Below are positions 22,301-33,903 of a DNA stretch of 64,000 nt, piece after piece. Position 1 is the stretch's first letter. The number at the start of each line of letters is the position of its first letter. The DNA comes from Polyporus tsugae (lineage: Eukaryota; Basidiomycota; Agaricomycetes; Polyporales; Polyporaceae), in the NCBI GenBank assembly GCA_024305745.1, contig JAHRBS010000010.1:1805501-1869500 (forward strand). Reading direction: 5' to 3'. The notes under the pieces are model-generated. The model searched no databases and had not been told where the DNA came from. It was given only the letters and a program-made list of their open reading frames with translations. Made by a program: the position numbers and the translations under genes.

Positions 22301-25300
22301 TTGCGAAGGTTGCCATCGGAGAGTACCTTGGAGAGGGGTAGGATCCTGCCATCGTAATTCGACTAGTGTGACGGTCCTGACATTCGGTTTAGTGACCAGG
22401 AGAACATTGCGATTATGCATGCCTTCGTCGACATGCTGGATCTGAGCAACATGCCTTTTATTGATGCCCTGCGGTCGTTCCTCCAGGCGTTCCGTCTCCC
22501 CGGTGAATCTCAGAAGATCGACCGATTCATGTTGAAGTTCGCCGAGCGTTACATCGCTGGGAACCCTACGACTTTCTTTGCCAACGCTGGTACGAACAAA
22601 CGTTCCGTTGTAGATGGTCATCGAATGCTCATCCTGTTCCCGACGTACAGACACTCCTTACGTTTTGGCGTTCTCAACCATCATGCTCAACACGGACGCT
22701 CACAGCCGGCAGATCAAGGTCCGGATGACGAAGCAAGGCTTCATTGCGAACAACCGCGGTATCAATGACGGCCAGGACTTGCCAGAGGATTTCCTGAATG
22801 CGATCTACGACGATATCGTGAACAACGAGATCCGTATGAAGGACGAGATCGAGGCACCCATAGTCGTCATGCCTGGGCAAGGTATCGCGGGTGTCCTGGC
22901 GACCGTCGGTCGAGATTTGCAGAAGGAGCAGTACATGCTGCAGTCGAACAGCATGGCGAACAAGACTGAAGTACGTATTCCTTCCTGCTGTGTGGGATGT
23001 CCGACTGACAGATCGCGCTTAGGCTCTTTTCCGTACTCTCATGCGGTCTCAACGAAAAAGCACCAAGGGGAGCGAGCAGTTCTTCAGCGCGTCGCACTTC
23101 ATCCATGTCCGTCCGATGTTCGAGGTCGCCTGGATTCCTTTCCTTGCAGGTCTCTCTGGTCCCTTGCAGGATACCGACGACCTTGAGATCGTCGAGCTCT
23201 GTCTAGAGGGTTTCAAGGCTGCCATCCATGCCGTCTGCTTCTTTGACTTAGAACTTGAACGGAACGGGTTCATCAGCACGCTCGCAAAGTTCACGTTTCT
23301 CAACAACTTGGGCGAGATGAAGACGAAGAACATGGAGGCTATCAAGACCCTGCTCGACGTCGCTGTCACCGAGGGCAACCAGCTGAAGGCGTCTTGGCGC
23401 GAGGTGCTCACTTGTGTCAGCCAGTTGGAGCACATGCAACTCATTAGCAGTGGTGTCGAGGTTCCTGACACAGGAAGGAAAGGGTGAGATAATTCCTTGG
23501 CTGGCATCTCATCGCGCTTTTCCTGATCTACCCATAGTCGCTCGCGTAAACCTCCTACAGAGGAGTTGGCTAACGAGAGTCGATCGACGCATATCACGGT
23601 CGCTGCGGATATGGTCTTCTCACTCAGCCACTACCTTTCCGGAGTGAGTCTATCAACTGAATACCCATCGTCGCTTGTCTGTTGACGCACTTCCTGCAGA
23701 CTGCCATTGTCGACTTCGTTCGTGCCCTGTGTGATGTGTCATGGGAGGAAATCCAGTCATCTGGCATTTCGCAACACCCCCGGCTGTTCAGCTTGCAGAA
23801 GCTGGTGGAGATCTCGTACTACAACATGAACCGCATCCGTTTGGAGTGGTCCGGCATGTGGGAGATCCTCGGCGAGCACTTCAACCAGGTCTGCTGTCAC
23901 AAGAACCCCCATGTCGGCTTCTTCGCGCTTGACGCGCTGCGGCAATTGGCGATGCGCTTCTTGGAGAAGGAGGAATTGCCCCACTTCAAATTCCAGAAAG
24001 ACTTCTTGCGGCCGTTCGAGTACACGATGATTCACAACTCAAATCCAGACATTCGCGACATGGTACGCCTGCCTCTTCTGCCTCGCCGAAACGTTCTTTA
24101 CATCGAAGCAGGTGCTGCAATGCTTGCAACAAATGATCCAAGCCCGTGTACACAATCTCCGCTCGGGTTGGAGGACAATGTTCGCGGTGTTCTCTGCTGC
24201 GTCCAAGGCGGCAACAGAACGTATCGCGAACTCGGCGTTCGAGATCGTCACACGGCTGAACAAAGAGCACTTCCCCTCCATCGTCCGGCATGGCTCGTTT
24301 GCGGATCTGACGGTGTGCATCACTGACTTCTGCAAAGTCAGCAAGTACCAGAAGATCAGCCTTCTTGCCATCGCGATGCTGCGTGGGCTTATTCCGACCA
24401 TGTTGGAGTCACCCGACTGTGGCTTCAAGAACTTGAATCACTCTTCAACAGATGACCCGATGATCAAGTACTGGTTCCCTGTGCTCTTCGGCTTTTACGA
24501 CGTCATTATGAACGGTGAAGATCTGGAAGTGCGACGGCTGTAAGTACCCTTTGATCCTCGTTGGCCGCCGCAGGAGCTCACTTCTAGTATAGAGCGCTGG
24601 ACTCCTTGTTCAGCACACTGAAGACGTATGGCTCGACCTATCCGGTCGAGTTCTGGGACACTGTTTGCCAAGAGCTGCTGTTCCCGATTTTTGCGGTACT
24701 CAAATCAAGTCAAGATATGTCGCGCTTCAACACTCAGGAGGACATGAGCGTGTGGCTCTCGACGACGATGATCCAAGCGTTACGCAACCTCATCGACCTC
24801 TACACATTCTATTTCGAGACCCTGGAACGATTCCTCGACGGTTTGCTGGACCTGCTTTGCGTCTGCATATGTCAAGGTGTGTCAACTGAGCAGTGTTACG
24901 GGCCGTCATCTTATTCGTTATGCAGAGAACGACACGCTGGCTCGAATAGGGACATCATGCCTGCAGCAGTTACTAGAGAGCAACATCAAGAAGCTCAGCG
25001 CGGCTCGTTGGGAACGGATAGCGCTTACGTTTGTCAAGCTGTTCAGGACGACGACCCCTCATCAGCTCTTCGATGAGAACCTCCGTGTCGAGATTGATGG
25101 CAGCTCGTCCGACTTGCAAGATTCTCCAGGTACCGTAGCTGCTTTTAGTTCGCCGTCCAGCGTCTAACGTTATTGGCACAGACGCGAACGAACCAGCCAT
25201 GGTTCCGGCGCCGTTGTCTCCTAACAGCGAGAACCCGAAGGCAGGCGCGAGGATATCGCTAAACGAGCGACGCCGCATCTTCCGGCAAATCATCGTCAAG

Positions 25301-26045
25301 TGTGTTCTGCAACTCCTCCTTATCGAGACCACAAACGACCTGCTCCGCAACGATGAGGTCTACAATACCATCCCGCCTGAGCACCTGCTCCGCTTGATGG
25401 GCGTTCTCGACCACAGCTACCAGTTTGCGCGAATGTTCAACGACGACAAGGAACTTCGGACCGGGCTCTGGAAAGTCGGTCAGTAACCTCCTCGAATGGT
25501 CATGATGATCGTCCCCTCACTATCGTGCAGGCTTCATGAAGCATCTGCCCAACTTGTTGAAGCAAGAGTCGAGCAGCGCATCCACATTAGTGCATGTGCT
25601 GTTGCGGATGTACTATGATCCTCGTCCTGAGCACCAAACAGCACGACCACAAGTGGCTGATCGTCTCATGCCGTAAGTCTGCATGCTCTTCTTCAAAACC
25701 CCCCTCTATTGACTCCGAATCTCCGCAGGCTGGGTCTGGGTGTCCTGCAGGACTTCAACAAGCTGCGCCTCGATTCGCAGGCCAAAAATATCGCAGCCTG
25801 GACGCCAGTCGTCGCCGAGATCCTCCAAGGATTTGTCAAGTTCGATGACAAGGCTGTACGTGTTCCTCCTGCAGCAAGAAAGTCGTTCATCTCATTTTTT
25901 CCAACAGTTCACAAGATACCTCCCCGCAATTTACCCACTGGCGACAGATCTCCTGTCAAGAGAGATGGCGCCGGAGATTCGCGAGGGCCTTCGAGATTAC
26001 TTCTTGCGCGTGGGTTATATCCAAGGCATCGTAGAGCGTTCATGA
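19365..26045 (+). CDS. SEC7: Sec7/BIG-type ARF guanine nucleotide exchange factor
   Basis: Large trans-Golgi GEF that loads ARF GTPases with GTP for vesicle budding. The first ATG in the frame is at 19365 ([16 protein letters not shown]). Exon 1 runs to 20830 and is joined to 20881; about 15-20 short introns follow, for roughly 1,850 residues, the size of Sec7p/BIG proteins. A Pro/Ser-rich N-terminus precedes the DCB-HUS region, with the HUS box NYDCD at 21566-21580. The Sec7 domain spans about 22216-22870: [20 protein letters not shown], then [17 protein letters not shown] with the catalytic glutamate near 22505, and [21 protein letters not shown] repeats fill the C-terminal part, ending [15 protein letters not shown]. 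The inner exon list was not fixed base by base. Identity is secure. Confidence 0.94.
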
Positions 26046-26225
26046 TCTCGTACATTCGCATCATATCTTATTACTCCGGACGTTGTGTAATGTCATCTCC
26101 TTCGGGTATATTATTGCAATATTTCCAGTCAACTCAGAGCTAAAAGGACGACTAAGAGAAACGAAGATGTTAAACCAGCGCGTAATGTAGTGTCAGATAT
26201 AGATACTAATGTCGGAAGTATATAA
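26046..26225. other. Convergent SEC7-SLA1 3' region
   Basis: About 180 bases between two stop codons; AT-richer than the neighbouring genes. Only UTR and polyadenylation sequence expected. Confidence 0.4.
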
Positions 26226-29200
26226 CTAATGCTGATATCCGTAGCCACTCTGGAACCCGTTCACGTTCCCAAACCCTCCCCAGCCTGTTGGCTGCGCAGT
26301 GAGTGGCATGGCTGAATGATAGGGGGTTCAGCTCGCTTCAAAGGCAACAGGCAAGGAGACTTACGATTGGGACGAAGCGCATCGTACTTGTCCGCGCCTT
26401 GTGGTACAGAGTCGTCTTGAGCAAAGGTACCACTCTTCATCTGTGCAAAGATGTTTGCAGGGTTTGTGTTCACAGGGGCCTGCGATGGCAGGGGTGGTAC
26501 TGGTGGCGGCGCGGGGTTTGCGAACGGCGACCCGAAACCAGCGTTCATGCCCGGGTTGAAACCTGTGGGGTCTGAACACGATGAGTTTATGATCGTATCC
26601 TCGATCACAACCCTCAAAAGATGGAACTTACTGCTTTGGATTGTGTTGAATCCCGTGGGTTCTGATAGAAACGATCAGGTTGTGCATCGACATTACCACA
26701 ACGCGGGGAGACTCACGGGGCTGCATCGGGTTGAAACTAGGCGCAGGCTGGAATGATGACATTGGCTGCATCCCACCGCCCATTCCACCGCCCATGCCTC
26801 CAAAGCCGCCATTTGGCAAACCAGTCGGCTGCGACATCATCGGTAGTTGGGGCTGGAACCCGGTCTGTTGCGGCAGCATCGACGGTTGGAAACCTGTCTG
26901 TTGGGGAAGCATCAACGGCTGCGGTGACGGACCAGATTGGAATGTCGACGGCGAAATTCCTGTGCGAGTCGGCACAAATCCGTTGAACCCGGTCGTGGTA
27001 GGGACAAGGGGCTGGAGCAACACCTGGTTGGCGGGGACGGGCGCATACGGTCCACGAGGGCCGTTGACGTTGACCGGAGACGGCGACGACAGCATACCCG
27101 TCTGTTGGGCATGGAGAGCATGGCCCATCGGTACCGGTGAGTTCCCCATGCCCATACCCTGCTGGAAGCCAGCTGGAGGGGAGAGTGACGCTGACTGGGT
27201 GCGTTGAGGCGCAATGGGCTGGAGGGGCTGGGGTGAAGGGGCCGCAGGACTGCTGACACGGATCGCGGCGATACGCGCGAGCTGGTTGAAGATGTCGTCG
27301 TCCCCTGATTTGGCCGGCACCTCCTGTTGTTGGACTGGGGCACCAGACGCAACAGACGCTGCGCGCGCTGGAGGCGGGCTCACCTGGACCGCTGGTACCA
27401 CCGGGGCGGCGGTGGGCGGCGGCTGCACGGAAGGGGCCGGAGGTGGAGGTGGAGGAGCTGGTGGGGCTGAAGGAGTACGAGCCGGAGCCGCTGGCGGAGC
27501 AGGGGCGATTGGTTTTGTCGAACTTGGTCGGTTAGTCCAAGCATCGTCATCAAACCCGCTGACGACTGGGGCAGCAGTACTAGACTTCGTGGGAAGTGCT
27601 GCGGGACTTGGATTCGCCTGTTGGAGACTCTCCGGGCTTGCGACCAACGGCGACGACGAGCGCTGTATCTGATCCGAGGCAGTCGAGATGGACTGCAAAT
27701 CCACGTTCGTCGGCACGTTCTTGGTTGGCTGAGGACGACCGCGACGCATGTTCTTGAGCTCGCCAGTGGAGCTGGCGAACAGGTTGGGGGCGGGGCTTCT
27801 GGTCTTGAGGTTCGAGTTTTCTTCGGCCTGCAGCTGCCTGGCAAGTTCCTCGTCCTTCTTCAACTGCTCCTCTCTCACGTCAGTCTTCGGTTTCCGCTGC
27901 TCAATCGCCTTCTTGACACGAATGATGTCACCCTCACGAAGACCCAACAGCCGCATGGTGGCTTCTGTGATGTCGGGAAGGACGGCTTCGTCGATTTTGT
28001 CTCTTTCGAACGCATCGGCATACCGTGTGCAGTCGTCCACGTCGCACCCGGCGTTGAGGAAGAACTCGAACCAGTCGGTCGTAGGCCCCTTCTTGGGTTG
28101 CTGAGCAGGTCGGGGAGACGAATTTGACCGGGCAGCTGCTTCAGGCACGAGCGACCGCCTGCGCAACTCCAATGGCTCATCATCATCGTCAGACTTACGA
28201 TGTGAGGATGATCCATTCTTCTGCCTGGTAACCTTTTGTACGTAGCGCAAGTCTTCTTCGGACATCTTCTCCGCAGGCACCTCGATCACGACGCCATTCA
28301 CCTTGTGGAGCCTGAGCTTACCATTCATGAAGCCGAGGAATGCAGCGTCGACACGGAACTGGCCGGTCCGGTCGTGCCATTCGCGCAACGAGTCGGGAGG
28401 AGGTCCTTCTACTGAGACTCAACATACGATCGTCGACGCATAGCAAGCCAAGTGCGACTTACGTCCTTTCTCGCCAGACGGCCGGGGCTTGTCCACGCTC
28501 TTCCGCTCCGCGGCCGCAGCCGCTTGCTTGCGCAGCTTCGCCTCCTCCTCCGCTGCCGCCCGCTCCTTCTCCTTCTGTTTCTCGCGCTCCCGTTCCCGAC
28601 GTTTTCTGTCCGCCTCCGCCGCGGCAGCAGCAGCCTTTGCTCGTTGCTCGGCCTCCTGCTTCTTGCGTTCCTTCTCCGCCCGCTGGCGTTCCAGAGCCGC
28701 ACGACGCTCCTCCTCCTCCTCTTCGCGCTCAGCCGCTTCCCGCGCTGCTCTGTCCTCTGCAGCTGCAGATGCAGCAGCCGCGGCGGCCTCCTCGGCTGGT
28801 CGAGAAATGGAGGGACCAGGGGGTGCAGCGGTAGCGCCACCCACGAGCTGCAAATAGCCCTTAGCTAAAGAGAAGAGAACATTTGGAGATGGAATTTACC
28901 TCGACATAGCTCGCGGGGACGACGCCCTCCGCTCCATGCGCATTTCTGCATTTCCACCACTCCTCGCTGTCCCTTTCTAGCACAATCAGGGCCGCACCCT
29001 CAGCAACCGTCAATTCATCATCACCATCAGCAGTGAAGTCATAAAGTGCAACGGCCATCGGGCCGTCTTCAGCCTCAGCAGCAGCGTGAACAGAATGGTC
29101 CTCTTCGTCTTCTTCCTCCTCTTCGTCGTCGTATGTCTCGGGAGGTGGAATAACGTCAGGCTCGTCCTGCGCAAAGTGCACAGACTTCTGACCACTGCTA

Positions 29201-30334
29201 CGCGGGCGCTCAATGGGCTCCCCGGGCGGAGGCGGGCTCGGAGCAGTGCCATTCGTGGTCGGACCAGCAGACTCTGCAGCAAGGGCGCGAGACGACTCGA
29301 GCTTGGCCATAATAGCCTCGGCGGTGTCCTTTGAGCCGGCGTGGAAGTGAAGGCTCGTGGCATCGGCGCCCCCGACGTCGATGTGGACGTGCTTGGACTT
29401 CTCGAGTTTGACGTTCTTGATGTCGCCTGTCTGCCACTTGCGGACCGGGGTCTTGTCCGACTCGCTCGCGAAGAACATGGCGCCGTTGCCGATACCGAGG
29501 GTCCCCTTCTTCTTCTTGCCCTTGGCATCGACTTCAGAGACGGACCATGTCTGGATGGAGTCGGCCTGCGCTTTGTTGGATGTGGCGGCGACTCGGTCGG
29601 CGGGGTCGACATACGTGCTGACTGGTCGTGCAGGTTTGGGTGGCTGGCCAATATTTGAGCAAGGTTACAATGGTTACGATGTGCGGATATATACACTTAC
29701 CGAGTCTGGTACGACGATCGACGATAATGATGGCGCTGCTGGGGCAGCAGCGGCCTCTTCCCCATCTCCGCTTGTCTGCGCGCGAACGTCGTCGGATTAA
29801 AACACAAAACAGATAGCAAAGGATACATACCTCTTCAACGTAATTACCCGGAACATACCCTACTCTGCCCTCCGCCTCTGGGCTTGACACCAACAACCAT
29901 TCGTCGTCTTTGCCATAAACATTGAGAATCTCGTCTTCCTTGACTGTAAGTTCTGTGACTTGTACAGCATCATAATCGTATAAGGCCTTCACGACTTGTA
30001 TAGGGTCGGCCTGCGCGCAGCAATGACATGAGTGGGATGCAATCCGGAGGCAATGCCGGGTAACCGACCGGTTCGACGTAGGCCGCGGGTACCAGCCCTG
30101 AAGGACCCTCCTCTTCCTGCGAATCGGACTTGACTTGAACTTTCCACCACCTATACGGGGTGTGAGCTCAGGCAGGAGAGAATGAGTGGATCAATCGTAC
30201 TCGCTGTCGGTGCGCTCGAGGAGAAAGAGGAGCTGGTCCTCCTTGATGGCTATCTCGTCCGCCGCATCTGCCTGGGGTTCATAGTCGTATGAGGCCTTAA
30301 GAACTGCGAGGTAGTGGGAATGCTCTGCAGCCAT
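26226..30334 (-). CDS. SLA1: Actin/endocytosis adaptor Sla1
   Basis: Sla1 links cargo with NPFxD signals to clathrin and the Las17/actin machinery at endocytic patches. Domains read in order from ATG 30334: SH3-1 (VLKASYDYEPQADAADEI), SH3-2 (VVKALYDYDAVQVTELTV ... GRVGYVPGNYVEE), a conserved region with GTLGIGNGAMFFASES and HVHIDVGGADATSLHFHAG, SH3-3 (AVALYDFTADGDDELTVAEG, about 28900-29050), and a charged coiled coil of Ala/Glu/Arg/Lys (28450-28830). Then SHD1 (REWHDRTGQFRVDAAFLG, about 28210-28390), which binds NPFxD, and the SAM-like SHD2 (WFEFFLNAGCDVDDCTRYAD). The C-terminal part carries several LxxQxTG-type repeats (MLPQQTGFQPSMLPQQTG), the Pan1/End3 phosphosites, and ends NGFQSGYGYQH. 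Several short introns; exact exon list not fixed. Confidence 0.93.
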
Positions 30335-30966
30335 GGAGAAAGCAGAGACAGCGTGGCAGGGAGGGAGGAGTGGGAGATGTAGAGTGTGGTCTTCGGGAAA
30401 CTCGGAGTCGGGCCCTCTATGATCACATCCGGCGCCTTTCCCCCTTGCGCCCGTCCCTGCGGCTCGTGAATCGTTCGCCTCTCCGAGTCTAACCTCGTCT
30501 GCATATATATTGCTGGTATCGGTGGGACGATTGCATGTAACACAACGCAGCATCGATTTATGTCTCCATGTTTTGGGTACAAGTGACATTACAGTATATC
30601 AAGGGGACTGCTAGCAAGTCTTCGTTAGCATTGACTGGACGTCTGGAATGTAGTTGCTTCCCCCAGAAACCCAAGCAGCAGTGGCGTGTGCGCCCCCCGT
30701 TGGCGCACGAGGAAGCAAAACAGACGGCGGTGAGGACATGAAGCGGTAGCGAGTTGGTACAGTAGGGAGCGTCGATATAAGTGACTGTGCTGATCGGGCC
30801 GGAGGCAGTAAGCGACTGAAAACTTGACGAGGACGTCGCTTGACCAGACCTTCTCTCCATCGTCCACACCGGACACCCTCCTCTACCCTAGACAACATAT
30901 TCCCCTCATTTTCGTATCACTTCTCATTCTTCTGACGCACTCTGTTGTTCTATACGCACTGTTGCC
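30335..30966. promoter_or_regulatory. Divergent SLA1/SUP35 intergenic region
   Basis: About 630 bases carrying the promoters of SLA1 (minus) and SUP35 (plus). Pyrimidine-rich sequence just before the SUP35 ATG (30900-30960) is typical of highly expressed fungal promoters. No other gene seen. Confidence 0.5.
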
Positions 30967-33013
30967 ATGAGCAAGCTTAACGCCAATGCCTTCAGTTTCG
31001 TTCCTGGCCAGGCTTTCCGTGTCCCCCAGCAGCCTCAACAACCTGCACAACCACCCCTTCAACCCGTAGAGCGTGCCCCTCAGACAGAACCACCTGCCCC
31101 GCCCCCGACTATCTCGCTAAACATCGGTGGTACCAAACATGCTCCTCCCCCTGCTGCTGCACCGTCCCCGCCTCCGACCATTTCTCTGAACATCGGCGGG
31201 TCTAAACCTGCCACTCCTCCTGCTCCCAGTGCCCCCGCACCTTCTCGCGCTCCGCCAAAGGCGGATGCCCCTGCTCCTGAGCCTGCTAAGGCTACCCATG
31301 CTACCGCCGCCTCCGCCTCCAATGCTGCCAGTACCAAGTCGTTCACTCTCGAGCGCGCGAAGACGGATTCCACTGCGATCGCACACGAGGTGCGCAACGT
31401 TGTGGACGACGAAGTGCTAAAAGATCTGTACGGAAACGGTGAGTACTACCCCCGATCCACCCATCACTTGTCTGTTGAGCACGATTTCCCTCCGATTAGT
31501 CAAGGAGCACCTAAACATCGTCTTCATCGGTCACGTCGATGCCGGAAAGAGCACGATGGGTGGCAACCTTCTTTTCTTGTCCGGCATGGTCGACAAGCGT
31601 ACGATGGAGAAGTACGAGCGTGAGGCCAAGGAGGCCGGTCGAGATTCGTGGTACCTGTCTTGGGCACTCGACTCCACCCCGCAGGAGCGCGCGAAGGGAA
31701 AGACCGTCGAGGTTGGTCGTGCGTACTTCGAAACCAGCACGCGCCGGTACACGATCCTCGACGCCCCCGGTCACAAGACGTTCGTTCCGTCCATGATCTC
31801 CGGTGCCGCGCAAGCAGACGTCGCGATCCTTGTCATCTCCGCCCGCAAAGGCGAGTTCGAGACTGGGTTCGAGAAGGGGGGGCAGACACGGGAGCACATC
31901 ATGTTGGTCAAGACCGCTGGTGTTTCAAAGGTTGTGTGCGTGATCAACAAGATGGACGAATCAACGGTGGAGTGGCAGAAGTCGCGGTACGACGAGATCA
32001 AGGACAAGCTTATGCCATTCATTAAGGCAGCCGGCTTCAATCTTAAGACGGACGTCACCTTCATCCCGGTTTCTGCGTACACCGGTCTCAACTTGAAGGA
32101 TCGCGTCTCCAAGGACGTTGCGCCTTGGTGGGAGTACGTACACGATCCGTCCCTAACTTCCTAGAGACCTCATTGACCTGTCGTATGTACAGCGGCCCCT
32201 CTCTGCTCGAGCACCTCGACAGAATGCCAATGGTCGACCGCAAGATAGGAGCGCCTCTGATGATGCCCGTCTCCGAGAAATACAAGGATATGGGCACGAT
32301 CATCGTCGGCAAGATCGAGTCCGGCCACATGCGCAAGGGCGACACGCTCCTCCTAATGCCGAACAAAAACATGGTCGAAGTCGCCGCGATCTACAACGAG
32401 ATGGAGGACGAGATCAACAACGCGCTCTGCGGTGACAACGTCCGCATCCGCCTGCGTGGCGTCGACGACGAGGACATCAGCCCTGGCTTTGTGCTCACCA
32501 GCCCGGCGAGCCCCGTTCACGCGGTACGGCAGTTCGAGGCTCAGCTCGCTATTTTGGACCACAAGAGCATCATCTGCGCGGGCTACTCGGCAGTCATGCA
32601 CTGTCATACCCTCGCCGAGGAGGTCACCCTCGCAGTACGTTCCCCGTCCCCCATGCATGCTACTGTGATATGGATTCTTATCATACGTATGTTCTAGTCA
32701 CTGCTCCACTATTTCGACAAGGCGACGGGCCGTAAGTCAAAGAAGCCGCCACAGTTCGCAAAGAGGGGCCAGAAGATCGTCGCACTCGTCGAGACCGCGC
32801 AGGCTGTCTGCGTAGAACGCTTCAAGGACTACCCCCAGCTGGGTCGTTTCACTCTTCGAGACGAGGGCAAGACGATTGCCATCGGCAAGGTAAGCATTTA
32901 CGGCTAACTACTCTATCGATGTGTTCGAGCTCAAGTCCATCACGCAGATCACGAAACTCGTCGAGTCAGGCATCGACGAGGCGGCTGAGGCCGTCGCTGG
33001 CCTCACTGTCTAA
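30967..33013 (+). CDS. SUP35: Translation termination factor eRF3 (Sup35)
   Basis: GTPase partner of eRF1 in translation termination. Five exons fit: 30967-31438, 31500-32133, 32193-32634, 32698-32889 and 32948-33013, giving 601 residues. The N-terminal ~155 residues are Pro/Ala-rich and not Gln/Asn-rich, so no yeast-like prion domain. They open with KLNANAFSFVPGQAF, a good PAM2 (poly(A)-binding protein) motif, and hold two copies of PPTISLNIGG. The GTPase domain has G1 GHVDAGKST, switch II DAPGHK, G4 NKMD and G5 SAYTG; EF-Tu-like domains 2 and 3 follow (GPSLLEHLDRMP, MGTIIVGKIESG, FTLRDEGKTIAIGK). Upstream region shared with SLA1. Function secure. Confidence 0.96.
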
Positions 33014-33903
33014 GCTCCTCCGCAGACCGCTTTCTTACCGAGCGTCAGACTGACGAAGACATCAAAACATGTAGATTTTGAAGATGACCGCGGGCTCTCA
33101 CGACCTGCACTTGTAACGATATTCCTGTAACGCTCCGACACGCCCCCGCAACGATGATGTAGCATTCCCCGCCAGCGATTGTATACCATCGAGCGCAAAT
33201 AGTTGTTATGATATTGCAGTCGTAAACGCGTGAATCAAGTTCGACATACTGTACAACTCTGTGAAGCATGGGCCGAATCACGGGAAACAAGTTGTGTTCA
33301 GGATGTCGAACTAAAACAACGTGCATTTGCGATATCGTCGCGATACCGCACTTGGAATTTCCCTCCTGAAAACAAATTAAATGATGAGAAGGCCTAGGAA
33401 TTCGCCACAGAGGTATGTAACAGAAGTGTCTATAGAAAAGTATGTGAGCATTCGCCAGTCGTGAGGATTGAGATGTAGGACTGCCGCGTTGCACCCGAGC
33501 GACATGCACTATTGCAAGAAGACGATCGTTAGTTCGTGGACGCAACCTCCTGCAGGGCCCGGGGTCGTTGATGTAGCACATAGGGCCGAGAGGCGCCCGC
33601 GCGCGTGAGGGACACGGTCACGGCTTCATGCATTCATGCTTCACGCGTCTTCCTCACGGCGGCGCGGCGTCATGGCACTACATAATAGCTCGCGCATGTC
33701 CTTTGTTTCTGCCCGTCCTCCTTTCTCACCCTACGCAGGCTAGGCTCGCGGCCCGTGCGCATCTACTGTATCATCGAATTGCTTCATCCATTCGATCTCA
33801 CCCTTTTCGGTCTCCTGTGCTGCGGCAGACAGTCGGCGACACCCTATAAAGTGTCCTGCGAAATCGGATTCGCTTTGCACCGACCCTTTCAGTTTCTATC
33901 ACC
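33014..33903. other. Intergenic SUP35 to gene A, with TATA box
   Basis: About 890 bases without a supported gene. TATAAA at 33845-33850 lies 54 bases before the ATG at 33904, so it is a plausible core promoter of gene A. Confidence 0.5.

Noticed and set aside
28340..28868. Several long frames on both strands over the SLA1 coiled coil
   Set aside because: Low-complexity GC-rich coiled-coil codons keep all frames open; only the minus frame continues the SLA1 domains.
33628..33849. Possible small gene upstream of gene A
   Set aside because: Short frame overlapping the TATA box and promoter of gene A; no motif or homologous block in gene B's upstream region.
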